Of a DNA stretch of 64,000 nucleotides, positions 14,122-23,321 are shown in pieces. The notes beneath the pieces are model-generated. The model did no database searches, had not been told where the DNA came from, and was given only the letters and a program-made list of their open reading frames with translations. Every line of letters begins with the position of its first letter. Within the stretch, counting starts at the first letter, position 1. This DNA comes from DYRB01 sp963802205 (GTDB lineage Bacteria; Pseudomonadota; Gammaproteobacteria; Chromatiales; Chromatiaceae): NCBI GenBank assembly GCA_963802205.1, contig CAWDHW010000014.1:62001-126000 (forward strand), given 5' to 3'. Both the position numbers and the translations under genes were made by a program.

Positions 14122-16389
14122 CTAGTGGCTCGGCCGCACCAGCCCGGACAGCCCAACCTCGCCCAAGGCGTCAAGCAGGAGCCGGCGGACCGAGGATGCC
14201 TGCTCGCATTTCAGAGCGGCATTGAGCAGTTCCTTTGCGCGCGCCCGGGAGAAGCTGCGGATGACCCACTTGACCCGCAGCAGGCTTCCTGCCCCCATGC
14301 TCAGGCTGTGAACCCCCATGCCCAGAAGCAGCGGAACTATCATGGGATCTCCCGCCATCTCCCCGCAGATGCTGACCTCGCACCCATGGGCCCTGGCCCC
14401 CTCCATGATCTCTACCAGGGCATGCAGCACCGCCGGGTGCAGTTCGTTGTAGAGGCGGGCGACATGGGGGTTGTTGCGATCCACCGCCAGCAGGTACTGG
14501 GTCAGGTCGTTGGTGCCTACGGAGAGGAACTGGACCCGCCGCGCCAGGGCCCTGGTCTGGTAGACCGCTGCCGGGACCTCGATCATGACCCCCACCGGGG
14601 GCATGGAGACCGGGAAACCCTCGTCGAGCAGTTCGGCGTGGGCGCGCTGGATCAGCATCACGGCGTCGTCCACCTCGCCCACGGTGGTGATCATGGGCAG
14701 GAGCAGTTGCAGGTTGTCCAGCCCGATGGCCGCGCGCAGCATGGCGCGCACCTGGGTCAGGAAGATCTCAGGGTGATCCAGGGTGATGCGGATGCCGCGC
14801 CAGCCGAGGAAGGGGTTGGCCTCGACCACAGGGAAATAGGGCAGGGCCTTGTCCCCGCCCACGTCCAGGGTGCGGATGGTCACGGGGCGCGGGGCGAAGG
14901 TCTTGAGGACGGTGCGGTAGTTATCTACCTGCACCTCCTCGCCGGGGAAGCGGTCGCGCACGATGAAGGGCAGCTCGGTGCGGTAGAGCCCGACGCCGGC
15001 GGACTCCTCGATCCCCATCGGGCGCGACTCCGAGACCAGGCCGGTGTTGAGGAAGAGCGGCAGGGTGTAGCCGTCGGTGGTCTCCGAGGGAAGGCCGCGC
15101 AGGGCCTCGAGTTCCGTGCCCAGGGCCAGGTCGTCCGCAATCTGGCGCTGGTATTCGAGCTTGACCACCGGCCCCGGGGCTACATGCACACGTCCGCGGT
15201 AGCCATCGACGATGATCTCGCGGCCCTGCACGCGCGCTACCGGGAGGTCCGCCACCCCCATGGCGGCGGGGACTCCCATGCCGCGGGCGAGGATGGCGAT
15301 GTGGGATGAACTCGACCCCGTGGTAGAGACAACCCCGGCGAGGAGTTCCCGCGGGACCTCGGCGATCTGCATGGCGCTGAGTTCCTCGCCCACCAGGATG
15401 GTCCCAGGCTGGTAGTCCACAGGGTGGGCCTGGATATTCTGCAGGCGCATGAGGATACGGCGGCCGAGGTCGCGCACATCGGAACCGCGCTCGCGCAGGT
15501 ACTCGTCCTCCATGGCATCGAAGACCCGGGCGTGCTCGTCGATGGTGACACGCAGGGCCCCGGCGGCCCAGTTGCCGGCACGAATACGCCCCAGGGTCCC
15601 GTCCACCAGGGTGTCGCTCTCGAGCATGAGCTGCCAGGCGTCGAACAGGGCGCGGTCCTCCGGGCGCAGAATGGCGGCGGTGCGCTGGGCGAAACGGTCG
15701 ATGTCCTCGGCGACATCCCCCAGAGCACCGCGGAAGGCATCGCACTCCGTCTCGATCTCCGCCTGCGCCAGGGTGCGGTCGGGTACGGCGTCGAGGTCCG
15801 CCGGGGGGTAGACGACCACGGCGACGCCTATGCCGATGCCTGGGGAGGCCGGTAGGCCCGCCAGGAAGTGCGTCGGCAGACCGCCCACCTGGAGCCGCGC
15901 CAATTCGCCGCTCGTGCGGGCATAGGTAATGGCGCCGGCGAGTTGCGAGGCCAGGGTCACCACCAGGTTGACCTCGTCCTCGTCGAAGCGGGTCGTCTCA
16001 TAACGGCGAAGGACCAGGACCCCGAGGACCTTGCGATTCTGGATGATGGGGGCGCCGAGGAAGGCGCGGAAGCGCTGCTCGCCGGTCTCGGCGATACGCA
16101 TGTAGCGGGGATGGCTGGAACCGTCGTCGAGGTTGACGGTTTCCGCCCGCTCGCTGACCCAGCCCACAAGGCCGCGGTTCAGCGGCAGGCGCACCCGGCC
16201 CACCGCCCGGGGGCGCAGCCCGTCGGTGGCCTGGAGGACGTGCTGGCGGGCATCGAAGTCCGTGAGGTAGACCGAACAGACATCCGCACGCACCACCTGT
16301 TTGACGCGCCGGACAATCACGTCGAGGGCCTGCTCCAGATTGGGGGCCTCGTTGACCTCTTGAACGATGCGACGCAGGGCTTCGAGCAT
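14122..16389 (-). CDS. ptsP: phosphoenolpyruvate-protein phosphotransferase PtsP (EI-Ntr)
   Basis: First enzyme of the nitrogen-related PTS, transferring phosphate from PEP to NPr. The order is an N-terminal GAF domain (about 1-165, CSVYLTDFD), then the EI phosphohistidine domain with TTGSSSSHIAIL (His near residue 362) and the PEP-binding barrel with RTLDVGGDKALPY, SVGTNDLTQY and CGEMAGDP. The ATG at 16389 (755 residues) aligns with known PtsP N-termini; a TTG at 16428 would add 13. In gammaproteobacteria ptsP normally follows rppH, as it does here on the same strand. Confidence 0.95.
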   Translation of the reverse strand: MLEALRRIVQEVNEAPNLEQALDVIVRRVKQVVRADVCSVYLTDFDARQHVLQATDGLRPRAVGRVRLPLNRGLVGWVSERAETVNLDDGSSHPRYMRIAETGEQRFRAFLGAPIIQNRKVLGVLVLRRYETTRFDEDEVNLVVTLASQLAGAITYARTSGELARLQVGGLPTHFLAGLPASPGIGIGVAVVVYPPADLDAVPDRTLAQAEIETECDAFRGALGDVAEDIDRFAQRTAAILRPEDRALFDAWQLMLESDTLVDGTLGRIRAGNWAAGALRVTIDEHARVFDAMEDEYLRERGSDVRDLGRRILMRLQNIQAHPVDYQPGTILVGEELSAMQIAEVPRELLAGVVSTTGSSSSHIAILARGMGVPAAMGVADLPVARVQGREIIVDGYRGRVHVAPGPVVKLEYQRQIADDLALGTELEALRGLPSETTDGYTLPLFLNTGLVSESRPMGIEESAGVGLYRTELPFIVRDRFPGEEVQVDNYRTVLKTFAPRPVTIRTLDVGGDKALPYFPVVEANPFLGWRGIRITLDHPEIFLTQVRAMLRAAIGLDNLQLLLPMITTVGEVDDAVMLIQRAHAELLDEGFPVSMPPVGVMIEVPAAVYQTRALARRVQFLSVGTNDLTQYLLAVDRNNPHVARLYNELHPAVLHALVEIMEGARAHGCEVSICGEMAGDPMIVPLLLGMGVHSLSMGAGSLLRVKWVIRSFSRARAKELLNAALKCEQASSVRRLLLDALGEVGLSGLVRPSH

Positions 16390-16637
16390 GTTACCGACCG
16401 GGGCCTCGATGGTTAGTTGACGATCCAAAACAACCGGCGCACGACAATATCGGGAGGCCGGACTCTCGCCCGCCGCGGGCGGGACCTTTGGCTCTCAGGG
16501 CGCCGGACATGTGGGGCTCGTTATTGAGCCGATCCTAAGGGTCGCGGGGAGGCGGCGCCAATTCAATGGTCGGGCGGAAACCAGGGTTGTACCGAGCTCA
16601 GGGTCGCTCGGGCGCATCAGCCAAGGTGCATCCGGGT

Positions 16638-17225
16638 TCAGGGACGGCCAGGACCCTGCGGCGCCAGCACCGACGGGCTGAGGGTCGGGCTGAGGCGGGG
16701 CTGGGCGGTGGGCAGCCCATCCGGGTAGAGCAAGGGCGCCAACTCCTGAAGGGCATGCAGGTAAACCCGGCGCTTGAAGTAGACCACCTCGCGCAGTGGC
16801 TGCCAGTACTTGACCCAGCGCCACTGGTCGAATTCAGGCTTGGCGGATCCATCGAGGCAGAAGGCGTTTTCCTCGCAGTTCACGCGCAACATGAACCAGA
16901 TCTGCTTCTGGCCGATGCAGACGGGGCCACAGTGACGGCGGATGAAGCGCTTGGGTAGGCGGTAGTGCAGCCAGCGGCTGGTGCAGCCGAGCACCCTGAC
17001 CTGATGTGGGCGCAGGCCGACCTCTTCCTCCAACTCGCGGAACATGGCCTGTTCCGGGGTCTCGTCCTGGTTGATCCCGCCCTGGGGGAACTGCCAGGCG
17101 TTCTGGCCCACACGCCTGCCCCAGAAGAGCCTGCGCTCCCCGTTGCAAAGGATGATGCCGACGTTGGGCCGGAAGCCGTCCGAATCGATCAAGGGGAGAG
17201 ATCCAATATATTGACGCTGCGGCAT
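16638..17225 (-). CDS. rppH: RNA pyrophosphohydrolase (Nudix)
   Basis: Removes pyrophosphate from 5'-triphosphorylated RNA and so triggers mRNA decay. The 195-residue protein shows DSDGFRPNVGIILCN at the N-terminus, WQFPQGGI and a complete Nudix box, GGINQDETPEQAMFRELEEE followed by VGL. A Pro/Gln-rich tail of about 25 residues is an extension. The ATG at 17225 gives MPQRQYIG. It is transcribed toward ptsP and is divergent from the HAD phosphatase. Confidence 0.93.
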   Translation of the reverse strand: MPQRQYIGSLPLIDSDGFRPNVGIILCNGERRLFWGRRVGQNAWQFPQGGINQDETPEQAMFRELEEEVGLRPHQVRVLGCTSRWLHYRLPKRFIRRHCGPVCIGQKQIWFMLRVNCEENAFCLDGSAKPEFDQWRWVKYWQPLREVVYFKRRVYLHALQELAPLLYPDGLPTAQPRLSPTLSPSVLAPQGPGRP

Positions 17226-17337
17226 TCTTCCACAGCCCGGTAGCATCGGGCAACCGCCAGAGCGCATAAGCTTTTGCTGATGCACAGTTTTCCGGGTATG
17301 GTCGCAACCCAACCGCCGCCGGCACAGGAGTATCGCC

Positions 17338-18009
17338 TTGGCCCTCGCCCTGTTCGACCTTGATAACACCCTGCTCGCCGGGGATTCCGACTTCCTCTGG
17401 GGCCAGTATCTGGTCGAGCAGGGGCTAGTCGATAGCGCGCATTATGCCCGGGAGAATGAGCGCTTCTACCAGGACTATCAGGCCGGGCGCCTCGATATTC
17501 GGGTTTTCTTGCGCTTCGCCCTGGCCCCCCTGGCGGCGCACCCCAGGGCGGACCTGCACGCCTGGAGGGAGACCTTCCTGCGCGAAAAGATCGACCCGAT
17601 CATGCTCCCCGCCGCCCGCGACCTGGTGGAGCGCCACCGGGCCGCGGGCGATGTGCTGCTGTTGGTGACGGCAACCAACGCCTTTGTTACCGCCCCCATC
17701 GCCGAGCGCTTCGGCATCCCACACCTGATTGCCACCGAACCCGAAGAGGTGGACGGGCGTTATACGGGCGAGGTCGCCGGGGTTCCGGCCTTCCGCGAGG
17801 GCAAGGTCCAGCGCCTTGAGATGTGGCTTGAGCAGACCGGGCATGACCTGGCAGGCAGCAGCTTCTACAGCGACTCCCACAACGACATCCCGCTCTTGTC
17901 GCTCGTCGATCACCCGGTGGCCGTGGACCCGGACCTGTTGTTGCGACACCAGGCCGACGGGCGTGGCTGGCCGGTCATCTCCTTGCGGGGTGGGGCTAAG
18001 GCGGGCTGA
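17338..18009 (+). CDS. HAD-IB family phosphatase (SerB-like)
   Basis: HAD hydrolase of the phosphoserine-phosphatase-like IB subfamily, 223 residues. Motif I is FDLDNTL (D7, D9), motif II is LLLVTATN and motif IV is YSDSHNDIPLL. The TTG start at 17338 has AGGAG seven bases upstream. The substrate is not predictable; proteins of this type next to rppH-ptsP are usually annotated only as HAD-IB. It is followed on the same strand by an acyltransferase. Confidence 0.88.
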   Translation: MALALFDLDNTLLAGDSDFLWGQYLVEQGLVDSAHYARENERFYQDYQAGRLDIRVFLRFALAPLAAHPRADLHAWRETFLREKIDPIMLPAARDLVERHRAAGDVLLLVTATNAFVTAPIAERFGIPHLIATEPEEVDGRYTGEVAGVPAFREGKVQRLEMWLEQTGHDLAGSSFYSDSHNDIPLLSLVDHPVAVDPDLLLRHQADGRGWPVISLRGGAKAG

Positions 18010-18159
18010 TCGTCCGAGCGGGCTTGTCCTCGGTATGCAAGTTGTCATCGTTCATTGGCGGCGCCAAAGCCAGCGTGGGGCCGATGCTGCTGGACGTGAG
18101 CGACCTCAACCCAACATACTCGCGCCACTTTCTCGACCGCGTGAGCACAACCTGACCTG

Positions 18160-18972
18160 ATGTATTTTCTGAGGCCCCTTTGGCGGGGGTTGCGCGTCGC
18201 CGAACACCTCACCACCGGGACGGTCATCGTCACCGCCGCGGCCCTGAGCCGGGGCATGGGGCTTCGCGCGGTCTGGTTGAGGCCGCTGGTCCCCTGGTGG
18301 TACCGGCGATTCTGCCGCTGTTTGGGGATGCGGGTTCGGGGTGATGGCGTCCTCGCCAGGCCCTCCCTGATCGTCGCCAATCACGTCTCCTGGCTCGACA
18401 TTCCTGTATTGGGGACACAGGGCGAGATGGGGTTCCTGTCCAAGGCGGAGGTGCGTGCCTGGCCCCTGATCGGGTGGATGTCGGAGATCGTCGGGACCCT
18501 GTTCGTCGACCGCGGGGCCAACCAGATCGGGGAGACCATCGGCAGAATCGGCCTGAGGGTTCGGGCCAATGAACCTGTCGTGGTGTTTCCGGAGGGGACC
18601 ACCAGCGATGGGCGCCGCGTCTATCGCTTCCATCCCCGGTTGTTTGCCATCTGCCAGCAGGCCGGGGTTCAGGTGCAACCGGTTGCCCTGCGCTATGGCA
18701 CCGGCCCTGAGCCGGACCCCATCGCCCCCTTCATCGGCGACGACACCATACTCGCCCACTTGTGGCGGGTTTTGTGCCACCCAGGGATCGAGGTCCAGGT
18801 GAGCCTACTCCCCCCCATCCCGGTGGCCGACCGTAATCGCCGCCGCATGGCGGAGGATGCGCGACAGGCAATCGTATTGTGCCTGGGCCTGGACTCGGCA
18901 GTCCCCGCGGAGCATCCGGCCATCCCCAACCGACACCCGGCCCGCGTCCGGAATGGGTACCGCGATGCCTAA
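18160..18972 (+). CDS. 1-acyl-sn-glycerol-3-phosphate acyltransferase
   Basis: PlsC-family membrane-associated acyltransferase that makes phosphatidic acid in phospholipid synthesis. The 270-residue protein has an N-terminal hydrophobic segment (about 20-45), the catalytic NHVSWLD (H75, D80), FVDRG and FPEGTTSDG. About 150 bp separates it from the HAD gene; I find no supported ORF there. A long palindrome follows its stop. Confidence 0.92.
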   Translation: MYFLRPLWRGLRVAEHLTTGTVIVTAAALSRGMGLRAVWLRPLVPWWYRRFCRCLGMRVRGDGVLARPSLIVANHVSWLDIPVLGTQGEMGFLSKAEVRAWPLIGWMSEIVGTLFVDRGANQIGETIGRIGLRVRANEPVVVFPEGTTSDGRRVYRFHPRLFAICQQAGVQVQPVALRYGTGPEPDPIAPFIGDDTILAHLWRVLCHPGIEVQVSLLPPIPVADRNRRRMAEDARQAIVLCLGLDSAVPAEHPAIPNRHPARVRNGYRDA

Positions 18973-19025
18973 ACGGAGGGCCCAAATTTCGGCCGCTGGG
19001 GTGCCCTGGCGTTCTTCCTAACTTC

Positions 19026-19075
19026 CGGCACCAACGAAAAAAGGCCCATGGATCCATGGGCCTTTTCTGGTGCCG
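19026..19075. terminator. long palindromic bidirectional terminator
   Basis: A perfect 28-bp palindrome (19039-19066: AAAAGGCCCATGGA and its complement) is enclosed by a second arm, CGGCACCA (19026-19033) with TGGTGCCG (19068-19075). It has A runs on one side and T runs on the other. It lies between two convergent genes and can terminate both. Confidence 0.88.
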
Positions 19076-19136
19076 CCGATAACGCTGGTGGCAAAGAGTC
19101 CTCTCGGGGGTTGCGAGGACCGCGCTTGGCTGCACC

Positions 19137-19358
19137 TCAGCGGTGTGAGCCGACCATCTCGTGGGCAATGTCCACCACCCGAACCGCCATCTCAGCGTAC
19201 TCGTGGCGGTAGTTGGCAAGCAGCCCCTCGGAGGAGGCCCAGTAGTCCTTGCCGGTCACGCCGTGCTGGTGCTCGTGCTCGATGAACTGCTTCTGCATGC
19301 CGATCATCTTGTCGATCAGTTCCTGCTTCTCTTTTCTCAACGCCTCGATGTCGCTCAT
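19137..19358 (-). CDS. small helical protein, unknown function (73 aa)
   Basis: A 73-residue, highly charged, probably all-helical protein (MSDIEALRKEKQELIDKM...). It has a heptad-like first helix, a histidine cluster EHEHQHGV and YRHEYAEMAVRVVD. The ATG at 19358 follows GGAG at good spacing; codon use is like that of the chromosome. I do not recognise the family. It is flanked by a strong terminator, and the divergent space upstream is about 100 bp. Confidence 0.68.
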   Translation of the reverse strand: MSDIEALRKEKQELIDKMIGMQKQFIEHEHQHGVTGKDYWASSEGLLANYRHEYAEMAVRVVDIAHEMVGSHR

Positions 19359-19469
19359 GTGAGTCTCCGGACCAGGGTGGGTATCCCGCAATCAGGGATC
19401 AATTCAGTGTATACCGAAGGGCTAATATACCACGTGCCGCACCGGCATCGTCAAGGCTCGCCAGCGCTG

Positions 19470-20438
19470 TCAGCAGCCGCAGACGACGGGTGGACGCTCG
19501 TGCAGGCGCAGGCTCCCGGTCAACTGGGAGACATGGGTCAGGCCCTGACGCTCCAGGTAGGCCAGGATGCCGGCATTGATGGTCTTGCACACCAGTGGGT
19601 CGTAGAACAGGGCCGTGCCGACGCCGACGGTGGTAGCTCCGGCGATGAGGAACTCCAAGGCGTCCCGGGCGCTTTGCACACCGCCCTGGCCAATAATCGG
19701 GACGCGGTGCTCGCGGCAGACCTGATAGACCTGGTGCACCTTCAGCAGGGCGATGGGTTTGATGGCGGGGCCAGACAGCCCGCCCTGGTTATTGCCGATG
19801 ACCGGGGTGCGGCTGTCCACGTCGATGGCCATCCCCATCAGCGTGTTGATGACGGAGAAGGCATCCGAGCCGGCCTCCAGGCAGCCGCGGGCGTTGGCCG
19901 CGATGTCGGTCTGGTTGGGTGAGAGCTTGGTAATGAGGGGCTTGCGGGTAGCCTTGCGGCAGGCGGCGACGACGCGGGCCGACATCAGCGGGTCGTTGCC
20001 GAAGGCCACGCCCCCCTCACGGACGTTCGGGCAAGAGATGTTGATCTCCATGGCTTCGATGGGAGAATCGTCGAAGCGGCGGGTGACCTCGTAGTATTCC
20101 TCTACCGTCGAGCCCGAGACATTGGCGATGAAGCGGGTCTCGGAGAAGTCGAGCGTTGGCAAGATCTCCCGCACCACATGATCGACCCCAGGGTTTTGCA
20201 GCCCGATGGCGTTGAGCATCCCTGCGGGGGTTTCGTAGATGCGGTGGGGCTGGTTGCCAAGGCGCGGCTCCAGGGTGGTTCCCTTGAGGCAGACCGCCCC
20301 GGCATCGCGGTTAGAGAACCCCTTGATCCGGGTATATTCCTCGCCGAAGCCCACGCAGCCGGACAGCAGCACCAGGGGGGTGTTGAAGCGCAGCCCGCAG
20401 AAGTCCAGTTCCAGGCGCGGATCATTTGCTGTGATCAT
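19470..20438 (-). CDS. pyrD: dihydroorotate dehydrogenase, class 1B type
   Basis: FMN enzyme oxidising dihydroorotate to orotate. The 322-residue protein has the class 1 catalytic cysteine in NISCPN (C136), KGTTLEPRLGN and GMLNAIGLQNPG, with GQGGVQSARDALEFL and GVGTALFYDP at the phosphate site. Class 1B enzymes are cytosolic and pair with PyrK to pass electrons to NAD, whereas most gammaproteobacteria use the membrane class 2 enzyme. No pyrK is in the window. The C-terminal extension ends in VVCGC. A DHODH-like enzyme with another role is possible. Confidence 0.82.
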   Translation of the reverse strand: MITANDPRLELDFCGLRFNTPLVLLSGCVGFGEEYTRIKGFSNRDAGAVCLKGTTLEPRLGNQPHRIYETPAGMLNAIGLQNPGVDHVVREILPTLDFSETRFIANVSGSTVEEYYEVTRRFDDSPIEAMEINISCPNVREGGVAFGNDPLMSARVVAACRKATRKPLITKLSPNQTDIAANARGCLEAGSDAFSVINTLMGMAIDVDSRTPVIGNNQGGLSGPAIKPIALLKVHQVYQVCREHRVPIIGQGGVQSARDALEFLIAGATTVGVGTALFYDPLVCKTINAGILAYLERQGLTHVSQLTGSLRLHERPPVVCGC

Positions 20439-20551
20439 CGGGCAAACCTGCGCAACATGGGGCGCGCCGCGGGGCGCGCTGAAAGGACGGATGGCCGGAC
20501 CCGGTGGGACGCCTAGACCCCGCTCACCCTAACCGCAAACGGAGCCCAGCC

Positions 20552-21034
20552 GTGTTCGACGTCGTCCTGTACCAGCCGGAAATCCCGCCCAACACCGGCA
20601 ACGTCATGCGCCTGTGCGCCAATACCGGGACTCGCCTGCACCTGATCGAGCCGCTGGGCTTCGTGCTCGAAGATCGCCAGCTGAAGCGCGCCGGGCTCGA
20701 CTATCGGGAGTGGGTGGACGTCCGGGTCCATCCGAGCCTGGAAGCCTACCGTGCGGCGGCTAGACCGGAGCGATTATATGCCTGTACCACCCGCGGCAAC
20801 GAACCTTATACGGCGCCGCGCTACGCCCCGGGCGACGCCTTCCTGTTCGGTCCCGAGACGAGAGGCCTGCCGGCGGACGTACTGGACGACTGCGCCCTGG
20901 AGCGGCGAATCTATCTGCCCATGTGCCCCAACAACCGAAGCCTCAACCTCTCCAACGCCGTCGCTGTGGTGGTCTTCGAGGCGTGGCGGCAGAACGGCTT
21001 TACCGGGGCAGCCCGCATCCGCATCCCTCAGTAG
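20552..21034 (+). CDS. trmL: tRNA (cytidine/uridine-2'-O)-methyltransferase TrmL
   Basis: SPOUT-class methyltransferase that modifies the wobble base of certain tRNA-Leu. The 160-residue protein shows YQPEIPPNTGNVMRLCANTG, FGPETRGLP, IYLPM and SLNLSNAVAVVVFEAW, the knotted SAM-binding core. GTG 20552 is chosen because FDVVLYQPEIPPN is the conserved N-terminus and GGAG precedes it. Its end overlaps the end of gpsA on the opposite strand by 7 bp. Confidence 0.93.
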   Translation: MFDVVLYQPEIPPNTGNVMRLCANTGTRLHLIEPLGFVLEDRQLKRAGLDYREWVDVRVHPSLEAYRAAARPERLYACTTRGNEPYTAPRYAPGDAFLFGPETRGLPADVLDDCALERRIYLPMCPNNRSLNLSNAVAVVVFEAWRQNGFTGAARIRIPQ

Positions 21035-22047
21035 AACTCGACCTTGCTGCTGCGCTCAAGCAGGGCCGTAGTCGCCGCGGCCGGGGTTACCCCCTGGTAC
21101 AGGACGCCGTAGACCTGCTCGCTGATGGGCATCTCCACGCCCAGGGTCCGGGCCATGGCGTGGACCGCCTGGGCGGTGATGACGCCCTCGACCTCCTGAC
21201 CGATCTCGCACCGGGCCTGCTCCAGGGACAGGCCCCGGGCCAGGGCCAGGCCCATGCGGCGGTTGCGTGACTTGTTGTCGGTGCAGGTCAGGACCAGGTC
21301 GCCTAAGCCCGCCAGGCCCATAAAGGTCTCGCGGCGACCACCCAGGGCTGTGCCCATGCGAATCAGTTCGGCTAGGCCGCGGGTGATCAGGGCAGCCCTG
21401 GTGTTGGCGCCGAAGCCCAGGCCGTCACTGATCCCGGCGGCGATGGCCAGGACATTCTTGGTCCCGCCGCCGACCTGGGCGCCGACGATGTCGTCGCTGA
21501 TGTAGGCACGGAAACGGCCGCCATGGAGCAGGTCCGCGATGCGCTGGGCATAGGCCGGTTCGGGGGATGCGACGGTCACGGCGGTGGGGAGCCCCTGGGC
21601 CACCTCGCTGGCAAAACTGGGTCCGGAGACCACGGCGAGTCGGCGCCCGGGGAGCGCCGTAGCGGCCACCTCGTGCAGCAGGCGCCCTGTCCCGGGCTCG
21701 AATCCCTTGGTCGCCCAGGCCACCCCGACCTCGGGAGCGAGCAGGCCGGCGCACCGGCCGAGTACGGCACCGAAGGCGTGGCTGGGGACCACGACCAGGA
21801 GGTCGCGGGCCCCCGCAAGGGTCTCGGGGAGGTCGGCCAGCGGGGTCAGGCTTGCGGGCAGCGGAACGCCCGGCAGAAATTGCCGGTTCTCCCGCTCGGC
21901 CTGCAACAGGGCTATCTGCGGGGCCTCATGGCCCCACAGGCGCACCGCATGGCCATTTTTGCAAAGCAGCACCGCCAGTGCGGTCCCCCAGGAGCCCGCG
22001 CCGAGTACGGCGATGTGGCCAGCCGGTGTGGTCCTTGGTGTGGCCAA
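21028..22047 (-). CDS. gpsA: glycerol-3-phosphate dehydrogenase [NAD(P)+]
   Basis: Makes sn-glycerol-3-phosphate from dihydroxyacetone phosphate for phospholipids. The 339-residue protein has GAGSWGTALA at the N-terminus, WATKGFEPGTG, a catalytic-lysine region GGGTKNVLAIAAGI and GLAGLGDLVLTCT. A TTG at 22047 is the only start between the in-frame TAG and the Rossmann motif. It lies 15 bp after secB, the usual rhodanese-secB-gpsA neighbourhood. Confidence 0.95.
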   Translation of the reverse strand: MATPRTTPAGHIAVLGAGSWGTALAVLLCKNGHAVRLWGHEAPQIALLQAERENRQFLPGVPLPASLTPLADLPETLAGARDLLVVVPSHAFGAVLGRCAGLLAPEVGVAWATKGFEPGTGRLLHEVAATALPGRRLAVVSGPSFASEVAQGLPTAVTVASPEPAYAQRIADLLHGGRFRAYISDDIVGAQVGGGTKNVLAIAAGISDGLGFGANTRAALITRGLAELIRMGTALGGRRETFMGLAGLGDLVLTCTDNKSRNRRMGLALARGLSLEQARCEIGQEVEGVITAQAVHAMARTLGVEMPISEQVYGVLYQGVTPAAATTALLERSSKVEFY

Positions 22048-22062
22048 GGCGGTGGTCGATGC

Positions 22063-22548
22063 CTAGTGCGCGCGCGGCTCGCCGCCGCCCTGTTGGGCGG
22101 CCTGGGCGGCGGCCTGTTGCAAATGCTGGGCGTAGAGGGCGTCGAAATTGATGGGTTGGAGCACGATCTGCGGGAAGCTGCCCTTGGTCACCAGGTCCGC
22201 GATGACCTCGCGAGCATAGGGGAAGAGCTGATTCGGGCAGTAAGCGGCGAGCAGGGGGCCCAATTCTTGCTCGGGAAAGCCCTTGGCGGCGAACAGCCCG
22301 GCCTGGTGGACCTCGACAATCAGGGCCGTCTTGTCCTCGATCTTGGTCGTTACCGTGATCGAGAGCACGACCTCGTAGGTGTCGTCGCCGACGGTGTTGA
22401 CCTTGGTGTTGATGCTGACGTCGTGCTTGGGCTCCCAGTTGGAGCGGAAGATGTCCGGGGCGCCGGGGTTCTCGAAGGACAGGTCCTTGGTGTAGATGCG
22501 CTGAATGGCGAACTGACGGGCGTGCTCGGGCTGGGCTTGATCGGCCAT
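22063..22548 (-). CDS. secB: protein-export chaperone SecB
   Basis: Cytosolic tetrameric chaperone that keeps precursors unfolded and hands them to SecA. The 161 residues match the family: FAIQRIYTKDLSFENPGAP, VSINTKV, VHQAGLF, LLAAYCPNQLFPYAREVIADLVTKGSFPQIVLQPINFDALY (broken here by family gaps). The Gln/Ala-rich tail is normal. It lies 40 bp after the rhodanese gene and is probably in the same operon. Confidence 0.97.
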   Translation of the reverse strand: MADQAQPEHARQFAIQRIYTKDLSFENPGAPDIFRSNWEPKHDVSINTKVNTVGDDTYEVVLSITVTTKIEDKTALIVEVHQAGLFAAKGFPEQELGPLLAAYCPNQLFPYAREVIADLVTKGSFPQIVLQPINFDALYAQHLQQAAAQAAQQGGGEPRAH

Positions 22549-22588
22549 GGTCGTGGGGTATCCGTTGGTCTGGAGGGAGAGGGTTGGG

Positions 22589-23020
22589 TTAACCGCGCTT
22601 CTTGCGCGTCAGCGGGAGGTTGGCATTCTGCCAGGCGAGCACCCCGCCGCTGAGGTTATAGACCTCGGCGAAGCCCTCCTTGCGGAGCATCTGGCAGGCC
22701 GTGGAGGATTGGGCCCCGGAGCGGCAGGTGACCACGACCGGCTTGTCCTTATGCCGGTGCAGCGCCCCGAGCTGGTTCTTCAACCCGTTCATCGGGATGT
22801 TCTCGGCGTTAATGATGTGTCCTTTGGCGAAGTCCGCTGCTGGGCGCACATCGATGACCGCCGCCTCGCGGCGGTTGATCAGGTCGGTCGCACCGGCGGG
22901 GTCCACCGAGCCCTTGTCGGCCTGGAGCAGGTTCCAGCTCAACAGTGCCAGGACACCGACGAGGGCCACGAACAGAGGCCAATGATTTGTGACGAATTCC
23001 AGTAGCTGAGCGGTTTGCAT
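22589..23020 (-). CDS. membrane-anchored rhodanese (YibN-like)
   Basis: Single-domain rhodanese of 143 residues with one N-terminal membrane helix (about 14-33) and the active-site loop CRSGAQSS (C99). It transfers sulfane sulfur; the donor and acceptor are unknown. It matches YibN, conserved upstream of secB. In a sulfur-oxidising organism, with a persulfide-sensor-like ArsR regulator 300 bp upstream, a role in sulfane-sulfur handling is plausible but unproven. Confidence 0.9.
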   Translation of the reverse strand: MQTAQLLEFVTNHWPLFVALVGVLALLSWNLLQADKGSVDPAGATDLINRREAAVIDVRPAADFAKGHIINAENIPMNGLKNQLGALHRHKDKPVVVTCRSGAQSSTACQMLRKEGFAEVYNLSGGVLAWQNANLPLTRKKRG

Positions 23021-23321
23021 GTCTTAAGGCTTGGTCTTGGATGTTGGGCTGGGCGGTCGACGGGGACGTCCTCGGGGACGCAAGCCTCCGGGGTCGGCGG
23101 CATGGTGTGGGGGCAGGAGTATATCGGTGCGCCCCGGGGGCGTCACCCCGGAAGCGCGGTTGTCAGGCAGGCGGCGGGGCCGCTCGGGGCTTGCCTTTAC
23201 CCAGCTCTCGGCGACAAGGATTCGGCTCTCGCGATTCTGGTTCGTGCCTCCGTGGTCCCGTGAGAGGCTCATGTAGAGATGGGTCTTGGTATGGGTCGGG
23301 GGATCGGCGCGACCCTGGGGG
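23021..23321. other. intergenic region between ArsR-family and rhodanese genes
   Basis: About 300 bp, GC-rich, with no supported ORF. It contains a GC palindrome around 23130-23146, perhaps a terminator for the regulator gene. No match to the ATTGT-N2-ACAAT palindrome found ahead of the regulator is visible here. Confidence 0.35.

Noticed and set aside
18010..18159. Short open frame between the HAD and acyltransferase genes
   Set aside because: There is no ribosome-binding site or recognisable protein; I could not support it as a gene.
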